Below, piece after piece: positions 1 to 6,007 of a stretch of DNA of 13,516 nucleotides. Position numbers and translations under genes: made by a program. Origin of the DNA: UBA6382 sp964596865. Lineage in GTDB: Bacteria > Bacteroidota > Bacteroidia > Bacteroidales > Bacteroidaceae. The stretch spans positions 1-13,516 of the forward strand of contig CAZQVW010000048.1 of NCBI GenBank assembly GCA_964596865.1, read 5' to 3'. How positions within the stretch are numbered: the first letter of the stretch is position 1; every line of letters starts with the position of its first letter. The notes beneath the pieces were generated by a model. It was not told the origin of the DNA, did not search any database, and saw nothing but the letters and a program-made list of their open reading frames with translations.

Positions 1-8
1 TACTGTTT

Positions 9-54
9 AGTTATTGTTACAGCACTGTTAACGATAGTCAAAAGGATTGGATGT
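9..54. repeat. Left arm of a 46-bp inverted repeat that bounds the window
   Basis: Positions 9-54 match the reverse complement of 13471-13516 at 44 of 46 positions. The first 35 bases (9-43) are identical, and the differences are at 44 and 52. An imperfect dyad lies inside it at 14-35, with arms of about 10 and 11 nt around a central CA at 23-24. The arm points into the lipoprotein operon starting at 460 just as the other arm points into tamB, so each copy lies upstream of a transcription unit in the same relative orientation. It could be a shared operator-like element, the end of a dispersed repeat, or a recombination site. No recombinase or transposase is visible nearby. The repeat itself is certain; its role is not known. 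Confidence 0.9.
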
Positions 55-80
55 GACTTTTATCTCGGGCAAAAGCGGCC

Positions 81-122
81 GCAAAGGGCCACAAAATCTT
101 AGCAAAGGGCCACAAAATCTTA
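81..122. repeat. Exact 21-bp tandem duplication
   Basis: Positions 81-101 and 102-122 are identical over 21 bp, beginning GCAAAGGGCC and ending AATCTTA. The second copy also forms an imperfect stem with 136-148: CACAAA pairs with TTTGTG and ATCTT with AAGAT, with a two-base bulge. The unit length is about two helical turns. It lies in the non-coding leader upstream of the lipoprotein operon. Function unknown. Confidence 0.85.
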
Positions 123-234
123 TTAGTGCGCAAAAAAGATTATTTGTGCCTGCCAAAACGTGAACAATCACGGAGCAAAACCGCCCGCAAAGGTTTATTT
201 TTCTTCAATTACGGGATATTTCGCAGGAAGTATT

Positions 235-242
235 TAACTTTG
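235..242 (+). promoter_or_regulatory. Promoter -7 box TAACTTTG for the lipoprotein operon (candidate)
   Basis: TAACTTTG fits the Bacteroidota primary sigma -7 consensus TAnnTTTG exactly. The same octamer precedes tRNA-fMet and tamB in this window. No clear TTTG -33 element is present at the usual distance. Use of this box would give a 5' leader of roughly 210 nt in front of the ATG at 460. Confidence 0.5.
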
Positions 243-344
243 CAGGCTGATATACCAGAATTTTGGCGGTTAGATGACACATTATTATTTTAGAAGCATA
301 TAAAATTATATTAGAAGCATATAAATTTGGCTGTAATGAAGATA

Positions 345-358
345 CCTTATTAATAAGG
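345..358. promoter_or_regulatory. Perfect 14-bp palindrome, possible operator
   Basis: CCTTATTAATAAGG is its own reverse complement. It lies between two promoter-like boxes (322-329 and 365-372) and about 100 nt before the first gene. A symmetric site in this position could bind a dimeric regulator. No regulator gene is encoded in the window, so this is inference from position and symmetry. Confidence 0.4.
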
Positions 359-364
359 AACACA

Positions 365-372
365 TAATTTTG
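365..372 (+). promoter_or_regulatory. Second candidate -7 box TAATTTTG
   Basis: This is an exact TAnnTTTG match about 90 nt upstream of the ATG at 460, which is a more usual leader length than the box at 235-242 would give. A further match, TAAATTTG, lies at 322-329. No TTTG -33 element is obvious for either. It is not possible to tell from sequence which box is used. Confidence 0.4.
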
Positions 373-459
373 GCCGTAAGAGATACTTTCTCATATCAAG
401 AGCATATAATATCATTGCATTCGCAAATAATTTTAGCAGTAAACATATACATTATTATT

Positions 460-2202
460 ATGTCAAACCATTTGAACACCTCCCGCGGGAGGTTTGCGCC
501 CTTAAGGAGCGCATCGGCTATTGCCGCAATCATGATTATGACCGTGATGATGGGAGCATGCTCCAAGATGGGCGAGCTCAATTCCCACAACTTCACCGTA
601 ACCCCGTCGCCCCTCGAGACCAACGGCGGTAAGGTAACCGCCACCGTCAATGGTGTCTTCCCCGAAAAATACATGAAGCGTAAGGCCACCGTCTCTATCA
701 CTCCGGTGCTCCGTTATCAGGGCGGCGAGGCCAAGGCACAGTCGGCCTCTTTTCAGGGAGAGAAGGTAGTGGGCAATGCCCAGACCATCAACTATCGCCT
801 CGGCGGTAATTTCACCCTGCGTAGCCAGTTTGATTACAGCGAGCCCATGCACAAGAGCGAGCTCTACCTCGTCTTTGACGTGAAAAACGGTAAGAAGGCC
901 GTTGCCCAGAAGGATGTGAAGGTGGCCGACGGTGTTATCTCCACTTCCGACCTCGTGCGCCGCACCCTGCGCACCGCCTCCACTGCCTATGCCGAGGATA
1001 ATTTCCAGCACATCATCAAGCAGAAGCAGGACGCCAATATCCAATTCCTTATCAATGAGGCCAAAATCCGCAATGGCGAATTGAAGACGGTGAGCGTGCA
1101 ACAGTTCCTATCCACTCTGAAGGATATTCAGACCGATGCCGAGGGCAAGAGCATGAACGGCATCGAAATCTCCTCCTATGCCTCGCCCGAAGGTGCGCTG
1201 GATTTCAATACCAAACTGGCTAAGAACCGTGGCACCAATACTAAGGCCTATGTGAACAACCAGTTGCGTGAGCATAAGCTCGATGCCGCCGTGGATTCCA
1301 AATACACCGCCGAAGACTGGGAGGGATTCCAGCAATTGGTGTCTCAATCCAATATGCAGGACAAGGACCTCATCCTGCGCGTACTGTCTATGTATCAAGA
1401 CCCCGAGGAGCGCGAGAAACAGATACGCAACCTCTCCGCCGCCTTCACCGACCTGACCAAAGAAATCCTGCCACAGTTGCGCCGCAGTCGTATCCGCATC
1501 AATTATGACCTCATCGGCCGCTCCGACGACCAGATTGAGGAGCAATATAAGCAGGATGCCTCCAAGCTCAGCGTGGACGAGCTCCTTTATGCCGCCACCC
1601 TCACCGAAGACCCCGCCCAGCAGCAGGAAATATTGAAAACTACCGCGTCTGTCTACCCCAACGACTATCGCGCTCTCAACGACCTCGCCACCCTCTCTTT
1701 CCAAAAGGGCGATTATTCTGCTGCCCAGCAATATATACAGAAAGCTCTCGCCATCAATCCTAATGCTGCCGAGGCCAACGCCAACCAAGCCCTGCTCTCT
1801 ATGCTCAACGGCAATAGCGCCGAGGCTTCGCAGGCTCTGGGTAAGGCTGCCGGCGCCACTAACGTAAACGAACTGATGGGCAACCTCTCGCTCATGCAGG
1901 GCAACTATTCACAGGCCGTGAGCCAGTTTGGTGATGCGCCCTCAAACAGCGCTGCTTTGGCGCAGCTCCTGTCCAAAGACTATATCACTGCCGCCACCAC
2001 GCTCACCCGCGTGTCCCACCCCGATGCCATGACCTCTTATCTCAAGGCTATCATTGCTGCACGCACCAATAATTCCCAATTGGCCGTGGACAACCTGCGC
2101 GAAGCCCTGCAAGCCGACCCCTCGCTCAAGGGTTACGCCGCCAACGACTTGGAATTCCAGTCGCTCAAGACCGATGCCGGATTCCAGTTGCTCACGAAAT
2201 AA
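460..2202 (+). CDS. OmpA-like/TPR lipoprotein of unknown function (Bacteroidales family)
   Basis: A 580-residue envelope lipoprotein. The ATG at 460 is chosen because it gives a type II signal peptide ending in VMMGAC, with the lipidated Cys at residue 34. The in-frame TTG at 370 lies inside a promoter-like box and would prepend about 30 unlikely residues. The residues after Cys34 (SKMGE) lack the acidic cluster of a typical surface-export signal, so a periplasm-facing location is more likely. Residues 35-170 look beta-rich. About 232-269 carries an OmpA-like signature, IEISSYASPEG followed by N..LA..R. From about residue 400 to the end there are TPR helices, such as DYRALNDLATLSFQKGDYSAA and the following YIQKALAINPNAAEA. 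I recognise the family as one common in Bacteroidales but know no experimental function. It is co-transcribed with the next gene, 22 nt downstream. The family call is fairly firm; the role is unknown. Confidence 0.9.
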   Translation: MSNHLNTSRGRFAPLRSASAIAAIMIMTVMMGACSKMGELNSHNFTVTPSPLETNGGKVTATVNGVFPEKYMKRKATVSITPVLRYQGGEAKAQSASFQGEKVVGNAQTINYRLGGNFTLRSQFDYSEPMHKSELYLVFDVKNGKKAVAQKDVKVADGVISTSDLVRRTLRTASTAYAEDNFQHIIKQKQDANIQFLINEAKIRNGELKTVSVQQFLSTLKDIQTDAEGKSMNGIEISSYASPEGALDFNTKLAKNRGTNTKAYVNNQLREHKLDAAVDSKYTAEDWEGFQQLVSQSNMQDKDLILRVLSMYQDPEEREKQIRNLSAAFTDLTKEILPQLRRSRIRINYDLIGRSDDQIEEQYKQDASKLSVDELLYAATLTEDPAQQQEILKTTASVYPNDYRALNDLATLSFQKGDYSAAQQYIQKALAINPNAAEANANQALLSMLNGNSAEASQALGKAAGATNVNELMGNLSLMQGNYSQAVSQFGDAPSNSAALAQLLSKDYITAATTLTRVSHPDAMTSYLKAIIAARTNNSQLAVDNLREALQADPSLKGYAANDLEFQSLKTDAGFQLLTK

Positions 2203-2224
2203 ACTAATGATTTGAAATTATAAT

Positions 2225-3232
2225 GTGAAACGCACATTATTATATATAACGACTATAGCTCTTCTTGTCGCCTCGTGCTCCGGCGGCAAGAAGAGCTTTT
2301 CGCTTTCCGGTAAGTTCAAAGGATTGGACCAAAGCCAGTTTGTTTGTTACAGCGAATCGCCCGCTTGGGGCACGCTCGACACGATAAAGGTGGAGCGCGG
2401 CTTGTTCAGCTTGAAACACGACCTTTCCGACACCGTTATCCTCGTGCTACAATATCCCAATTTCATGCGGACGGAGGTGGTGGCCATCCCCGGCGGCTCG
2501 GTAAAGGTGAAGGGCGACGCCAACAATATGCTTAATATCCGTATCTCCGGCGACAGTGAGAATGACGACCTCACTCACTTCCGCCGCTCCATCCGTGATA
2601 AGAAAGGCGACGCCATCCTGCGCTCGGCCGAGGCTTTTATCCGCGACAACCCCGGTTCGTGGGCCTCTGTAGCCATCCTCAACCGCTATTTCCTGCAGGC
2701 GGAGCGCCCCGATTACCCCCGTATCTCGCGCCTGCTCACACTGATGCTCAAAGCCAAGCCCTCGCGCTATATCCTGCGCCACTATCAATCGCAGCTCGCC
2801 CCACTATTGAAATACGGCAACGGAGCCAAACTGCCCGCGTTCACCGCAAAGGACATCCACGGCACCCCTATCTCCAACCAGACCTTCTCCGGCAAACCTC
2901 TCCTAATCACTTTCTGGGCTTCTTTCTCGCCGGATAATCTCACTCTGCTGCGCGAACAGCGCCGTATCTTGCGCTCGGTCTCTCCTGCCGTGAATACGCT
3001 GAATATCTCGTTGGACGCCGATTCCTCCGCCTGCCATAATATCATTAGAATGGATAGTATTGCGGGCTACAACGTGTGCGATTGCCTTTGTTTCAATTCC
3101 CCTCTTGTTCAGCGCTTGGGAGTAAGACAAGTGCCCGCCAATATCCTTGTGGACGCCAAAGGAATTATCCGCGCTCGCGACATCTCTGCCACAGAGCTCC
3201 CTGCTGCCCTCGCCAAAATTGGTGTGAAATAA
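2225..3232 (+). CDS. DUF4369-thioredoxin-like lipoprotein lacking the CXXC active site
   Basis: A 335-residue lipoprotein. The signal peptide ends LLVASC, with the lipidated Cys at residue 18. Residues about 25-130 match the DUF4369 pattern (beta-rich, with SGDSEND near the end). About 198-330 is a thioredoxin/TlpA-like fold. The usual FWASWCGPC is replaced by FWASFSPDN at 230-238, so both catalytic cysteines are missing (Ser235 and Asn238). The cis-proline (Val303-Pro304) is kept, which indicates a folded but non-classical domain. A Cys cluster at 285, 287 and 289 is unusual. The start is GTG at 2225; the only nearby ATG, at 2223, is followed at once by TGA. It lies 22 nt after the OmpA/TPR lipoprotein, clearly in the same operon and probably in a shared envelope role. 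Ordinary disulfide reductase activity is unlikely. Confidence 0.9.
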   Translation: MKRTLLYITTIALLVASCSGGKKSFSLSGKFKGLDQSQFVCYSESPAWGTLDTIKVERGLFSLKHDLSDTVILVLQYPNFMRTEVVAIPGGSVKVKGDANNMLNIRISGDSENDDLTHFRRSIRDKKGDAILRSAEAFIRDNPGSWASVAILNRYFLQAERPDYPRISRLLTLMLKAKPSRYILRHYQSQLAPLLKYGNGAKLPAFTAKDIHGTPISNQTFSGKPLLITFWASFSPDNLTLLREQRRILRSVSPAVNTLNISLDADSSACHNIIRMDSIAGYNVCDCLCFNSPLVQRLGVRQVPANILVDAKGIIRARDISATELPAALAKIGVK

Positions 3233-3277
3233 TCGCTTGGCGGCATAGACCGTCTCATCGTCAATAACTGCAAACAA

Positions 3278-3324
3278 AAAGACCTCGGTCGTTAGCGTTA
3301 TCGCTGTAAACGACCGAGGTCTTT
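3278..3324. terminator. Strong bidirectional hairpin terminator
   Basis: A 16-bp perfect stem pairs 3278-3293 (AAAGACCTCGGTCGTT) with 3309-3324, and the loop holds a further 4-bp AGCG/CGCT stem. The plus-strand arm is followed by CTATATAAT and the minus-strand arm by TTTTTGTTTG. It lies between convergent genes ending at 3232 and 3471, so it can stop transcription from both sides. Confidence 0.85.
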
Positions 3325-3470
3325 CTATATAATCTAAACTTGGTGGCTATGTAATCAAAGCCTTTGCCTATCTATTTAAATACGGTGTCTGTCTAATCAA
3401 TTCCCGCGGCTGCTAAATTTTGCCGTCAGACTATTAAATCTATGCTGGCAGCGCGGGTCTTGGCCCGTTT

Positions 3471-5207
3471 CTATGCGCACCAGAACAGGATGATGAGCTG
3501 CGCCGTCAGGATGCGGAGGAACATCGACAAGGGGTAGACGGTGGAATACCCCACGGCGGGAGCATTATTGCCTGCCGCTTCATTGGAAAAGCCCAAAAGG
3601 GGCGGGTCGGTGTAGGTGCCGGCAATAAAGCCCATCATGGTGTAATAATTGAGCTTGAGCTTGACGCGCGACAGTATGCCCATGATGAAAATCGGTATCA
3701 CCGTAATCAGAAATCCTATCCATACGTATTTCATGCCATCGCCCTGAGATAGTGTCTGCCAGAAATTGGCGCCGGCCTTGATGCCCACGCCCGCCAAAAA
3801 TAGCGACAGACCCAATTCGCGGACAAAGAGGTTCACACTGGTGGTGGTGTAGCTGGTAATGTGGAATTTATAGCCCTTGGCACCAATGATGATGGCCACA
3901 ATCAGTGGGCCGCCGGCCAATCCCAATTTCACAGGGTTGGGGATGCCGCCAATCACGATGGGAATGCTGCCAAGGATAACACCCAGCAGAATACCAATGA
4001 AGATAGGACCAATATTGGGGTGGTTGAGCTTTTTCACCTCGTTGCCCACCACGTTGGCTGCGTGCTTCACGTTGTCCTCGGGGCCCACCATCAGAATGCG
4101 GTCGCCAATTTGCAGGCGGATATTGCGGTCGGCAAACAAATCCATGCCCGAGCGCGTGAAGCGAGTTACGTTTACGCCCAATATACTGGAAAAATGCATC
4201 TGCCCAAAGGTCTTGCCCTCCACTTCCGGCTTTGTAACCACCACTCTCTTGGAAATAATGGGCGATTGCTCTAAATGCCAGTCCTTTTCTACCTCTTCGC
4301 CCATGAAAGCCATGATAGCGTCGGCATCGTCTTCGGCGCAAACCACGTTTAGCAGGTCGGCATTTTGCAATGTGGTGTCATCCGAGGGCGTAACAACCTT
4401 GCCATCCCTCTCTAATCGCGAACAAACGAAATTTCTCCCGATAAAATCGCGAATTTTGCGGATAGGCATGCCGTATAAAGACTTGTTTTGCAATCTGATG
4501 GTCATGCGGTGGGGCTTGGCATGAGGGTTGTCCTCCTGCTCACGGCGAATTTGCTCCTGCTCTTGCTGCGGTTTGATTCTAAGAATATAGCGTAGGAGCA
4601 CCACAGCTCCAATCATTCCCACCACAGCCAGCGGATACGCACACGCATAGGCCGAAGCAATCTGATGACCCTCCATCGCCTGCGCCAAAGCGCTGTTGTG
4701 CGCACTGATTTCGGTCAATGTCTCGTTGGCAGCGCCCAATCCCGGGGTGTTGGTAACGGCGCCGCACAAGACTCCCACCATCATTGGCAGATTCTTGAGG
4801 TCGTGAGTATCAAAACAGAGGTAAAAAAATAGAAACATCAAGCCCACATTAAGTAGGATGATGCCCACAGAATAGAGGTTGAGCGCGATGCCCCCTTTTT
4901 TGAAGGCAGAAAGGAAGCCCGGGCCCACCTGCAATCCAATGCAATACACAAATAGGATTAGACCGAAGTCCTGAATGAAATTTAGTACGGCCAACGGTGC
5001 CGCATAGCCCTCGGAATTGTTGAGACCCAGCTCGTTGTAAATGTGGCCGGCCAAGATGCCGGCAAAAAGGATGAACGTGCTGCCCAAACTGACGGGGCCA
5101 AATTTGATTTTACCCAATTTATAGCCTACAGCAATCACCAATGCCAGTAGCAATACGATATGTGCCACGCTTTGGGTGTTGGTGAACAGGCTTACAAACC
5201 ATTCCAT
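3471..5207 (-). CDS. AspT/YidE-type transporter with two RCK_C (TrkA_C) domains
   Basis: A 578-residue inner-membrane protein of the aspartate:alanine exchanger (AAEx) family, near the normal length of 550-580. Residues 1-210 hold about six hydrophobic segments and the conserved GAVTNTPGLGAA at 149-160. Two soluble RCK_C domains follow at about 232-303 and 315-392, the second with the typical GDRILMVGPED. Residues 400-578 form the second membrane half, with AGTYTDPPLLGF at 529-540 as the internal duplicate of the first-half motif. Family members exchange amino or dicarboxylic acids, but the substrate cannot be read from sequence, so no symbol is given. It is a single-gene unit, convergent with the lipoprotein operon and separated from it by a strong hairpin. 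Its 5' side is a long repeat-bearing gap. Confidence 0.93.
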   Translation of the reverse strand: MEWFVSLFTNTQSVAHIVLLLALVIAVGYKLGKIKFGPVSLGSTFILFAGILAGHIYNELGLNNSEGYAAPLAVLNFIQDFGLILFVYCIGLQVGPGFLSAFKKGGIALNLYSVGIILLNVGLMFLFFYLCFDTHDLKNLPMMVGVLCGAVTNTPGLGAANETLTEISAHNSALAQAMEGHQIASAYACAYPLAVVGMIGAVVLLRYILRIKPQQEQEQIRREQEDNPHAKPHRMTIRLQNKSLYGMPIRKIRDFIGRNFVCSRLERDGKVVTPSDDTTLQNADLLNVVCAEDDADAIMAFMGEEVEKDWHLEQSPIISKRVVVTKPEVEGKTFGQMHFSSILGVNVTRFTRSGMDLFADRNIRLQIGDRILMVGPEDNVKHAANVVGNEVKKLNHPNIGPIFIGILLGVILGSIPIVIGGIPNPVKLGLAGGPLIVAIIIGAKGYKFHITSYTTTSVNLFVRELGLSLFLAGVGIKAGANFWQTLSQGDGMKYVWIGFLITVIPIFIMGILSRVKLKLNYYTMMGFIAGTYTDPPLLGFSNEAAGNNAPAVGYSTVYPLSMFLRILTAQLIILFWCA

Positions 5208-5315
5208 ATTTTCTTTTTAGCGCGTAATAATTTTCTGAGGTAGCGGGCACGCGGTATTGTTGCCCAATTAACGTTTTATCAAAGGCAAAGACTTGTTTCT
5301 CTCTCCTGTAATGCG

Positions 5316-5433
5316 TTACTTTTGCTCTGAAAGAACTATTCTTCTGTCCAAAAAGCTCGTGTCTTGCTCCAAAAGGCGCATTCTTTGACCCCTAAAGACG
5401 GCGCTTTACTTTGCGAAAAACCGTCCTTTGAGC
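5316..5433. repeat. Degenerate array of six units of about 21 bp
   Basis: Six variants of a motif, roughly CTTTG then a short C-rich spacer, AAAAG and GC, follow each other. The G ending the TTTG-like core falls at 5324, 5346, 5366, 5387, 5413 and 5430, a mean spacing of about 21 bp. It lies in the leader of the transporter gene on the minus strand. On that strand it holds a possible 21-codon ORF (5316-5381) whose peptide has a loose seven-residue pattern, because 21 nt is seven codons. No function is established. It may be a decayed repeat common in Bacteroidales gaps. Confidence 0.55.
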
Positions 5434-5498
5434 AATATTGGCGTAACGTAGCCTTTTAAGAGAGAGGCAAATTCTTGTGCCGGTGTATATTTCGCGTG

Positions 5499-5506
5499 CA
5501 AAATTA
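5499..5506 (-). promoter_or_regulatory. Candidate -7 box TAATTTTG for the AspT-type transporter
   Basis: On the minus strand this octamer fits TAnnTTTG and is the best match found upstream of the transporter gene. It would give a leader of about 285 nt containing the degenerate 21-bp array. No good -33 TTTG is seen. Confidence 0.35.
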
Positions 5507-5679
5507 CGAATATCTCTGTTAAATGTAGCGCCATGTCCGCAATTTGGCGTGGCGGATTGGGCATGATTACTATACTTCCGCTTTTGGAAATCTATATGTG
5601 GGCAAAAACGCTAACCCTACATTTCAAAATCGCGGATATATGCCGCATTGTCGCCGCTGCGGGTTGTTGTCCGAAAAAA

Positions 5680-5723
5680 TCCGAGTATAAAACAAAAAAA
5701 TGTCCGAGTATAAAACAAAAAAA
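5680..5723. repeat. 21-bp direct repeat duplicating the terminator T-tract
   Basis: Positions 5680-5700 and 5703-5723 are identical (TCCGAGTATAAAAC plus seven A), 23 bp apart. A partial third copy of the left end is at 5669-5674. On the minus strand each copy presents a run of seven T. The right copy supplies the U-tract of the tRNA terminator and the left copy gives a second one downstream. Confidence 0.8.
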
Positions 5724-5758
5724 CGCTGAAAACCTGATTTTATCGAAGTTTTCAGCGT
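5716..5758 (-). terminator. Intrinsic terminator of tRNA-fMet
   Basis: On the minus strand ACGCTGAAAAC (5748-5758) pairs perfectly with GTTTTCAGCGT (5723-5733), an 11-bp stem with a 14-nt loop, followed directly by seven T (5716-5722 region). It begins 5 nt after the tRNA 3' end, a classic position. Confidence 0.9.
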
Positions 5759-5763
5759 AATAG

Positions 5764-5836
5764 TTGCGGAGGCAAGACTCGAACATGCGACCTCCAGGTT
5801 ATGAGCCTGGCGAGCTACCAACTGCTCCACTCCGCG
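5764..5836 (-). tRNA. Initiator tRNA-fMet (anticodon CAT)
   Basis: The 73-nt sequence folds as a full cloverleaf: acceptor CGCGGAG/CTCCGCA, D arm GAGC/GCTC, anticodon loop CTCATAA (5799-5805, anticodon at 5801-5803), variable loop AGGTC and T loop TTCGAGT. It is called the initiator because position 1 is C and position 72 is A (unpaired C1:A72) and because the D stem has A11:U24. Elongator Met tRNAs pair 1:72. CCA is not encoded; the gene is followed by CTA. Two oddities: the anticodon stem is CCAGG/CCTGG, so pair 29:41 is A:U and not the third G:C of the E. coli initiator, and the T stem has a U52:U62 mismatch. It sits between tamL and a terminator with its own promoter box. Confidence 0.95.
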
Positions 5837-5854
5837 ATTTTTGTTTTGCAAGTG

Positions 5855-5862
5855 CAAAGTTA
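5855..5862 (-). promoter_or_regulatory. Promoter -7 box TAACTTTG for tRNA-fMet
   Basis: Minus-strand TAACTTTG is an exact TAnnTTTG match, ending 18 nt before the mature 5' end of the tRNA. A TTTG at 5877-5880 could serve as the -33 element, although the 14-nt spacing is shorter than usual. It lets the tRNA be transcribed independently of tamB-tamL. Confidence 0.6.
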
Positions 5863-6007
5863 GGGACTTTTGGCGACAAATGCAAGTGTTTTGGCGAAGA
5901 AAATGATATTTATGGTGATTACTTTTATGATATAGGTGACAAGTGGAGGCGTTTTGCAAGATAGAAATAGCAATTAGGCTCGAATGTGGGCGATAATTTT
6001 GCGGCAT

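Larger units (their letters stand above)
257..384 (+). repeat. Imperfect direct repeats in the operon leader
   Basis: Three related blocks centred on ATTTTGGCnGT occur at 257-277, 321-340 and 364-384, spaced 64 and 43 bp apart. A 15-bp block beginning TTAGAAGC is repeated exactly at 290-304 and 311-325, 21 bp apart. The spacings are close to multiples of 21 bp. The blocks at 321 and 364 overlap TAnnTTTG-type boxes (322-329 and 365-372), so the repeats may be duplicated promoter or operator modules. The repeats are visible directly; the function is inferred. Confidence 0.7.

Noticed and set aside
81..122. CRISPR array
   Set aside because: There are only two directly abutting copies with no spacers and no cas genes.
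370..459. TTG start at 370 giving a 610-residue first protein
   Set aside because: It lies in a promoter-like box, the added residues do not look like a signal peptide, and the ATG at 460 gives a good lipoprotein signal.
502..1101. 199-residue reading frame on the minus strand
   Set aside because: It is antisense to the OmpA/TPR lipoprotein, has no recognisable domain, and is explained by the codon bias of the real gene.
1108..1788. 226-residue reading frame on the minus strand
   Set aside because: It is antisense to the same lipoprotein and is a Gly/Leu/Val-rich mirror of its codons.
3454..3467. Terminator hairpin CGGG/CCCG right after the transporter gene
   Set aside because: The stem is only 4 bp with no T-run on the minus strand; the hairpin at 3278-3324 is the better candidate.
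3877..4524. 215-residue reading frame on the plus strand
   Set aside because: It is antisense to the transporter, whose membrane segments and motifs are well conserved.
5317..5324. Plus-strand TACTTTTG promoter box
   Set aside because: It is the first unit of the degenerate array and no plus-strand gene follows it.
5533..5760. 75-residue reading frame on the plus strand in the gap before the tRNA
   Set aside because: It runs through the T/A-rich repeats and the tRNA terminator hairpin, and it has no recognisable domain or promoter.
5764..5836. Elongator tRNA-Met or tRNA-Ile2 with a CAT anticodon
   Set aside because: The unpaired C1:A72 and A11:U24 are initiator marks.
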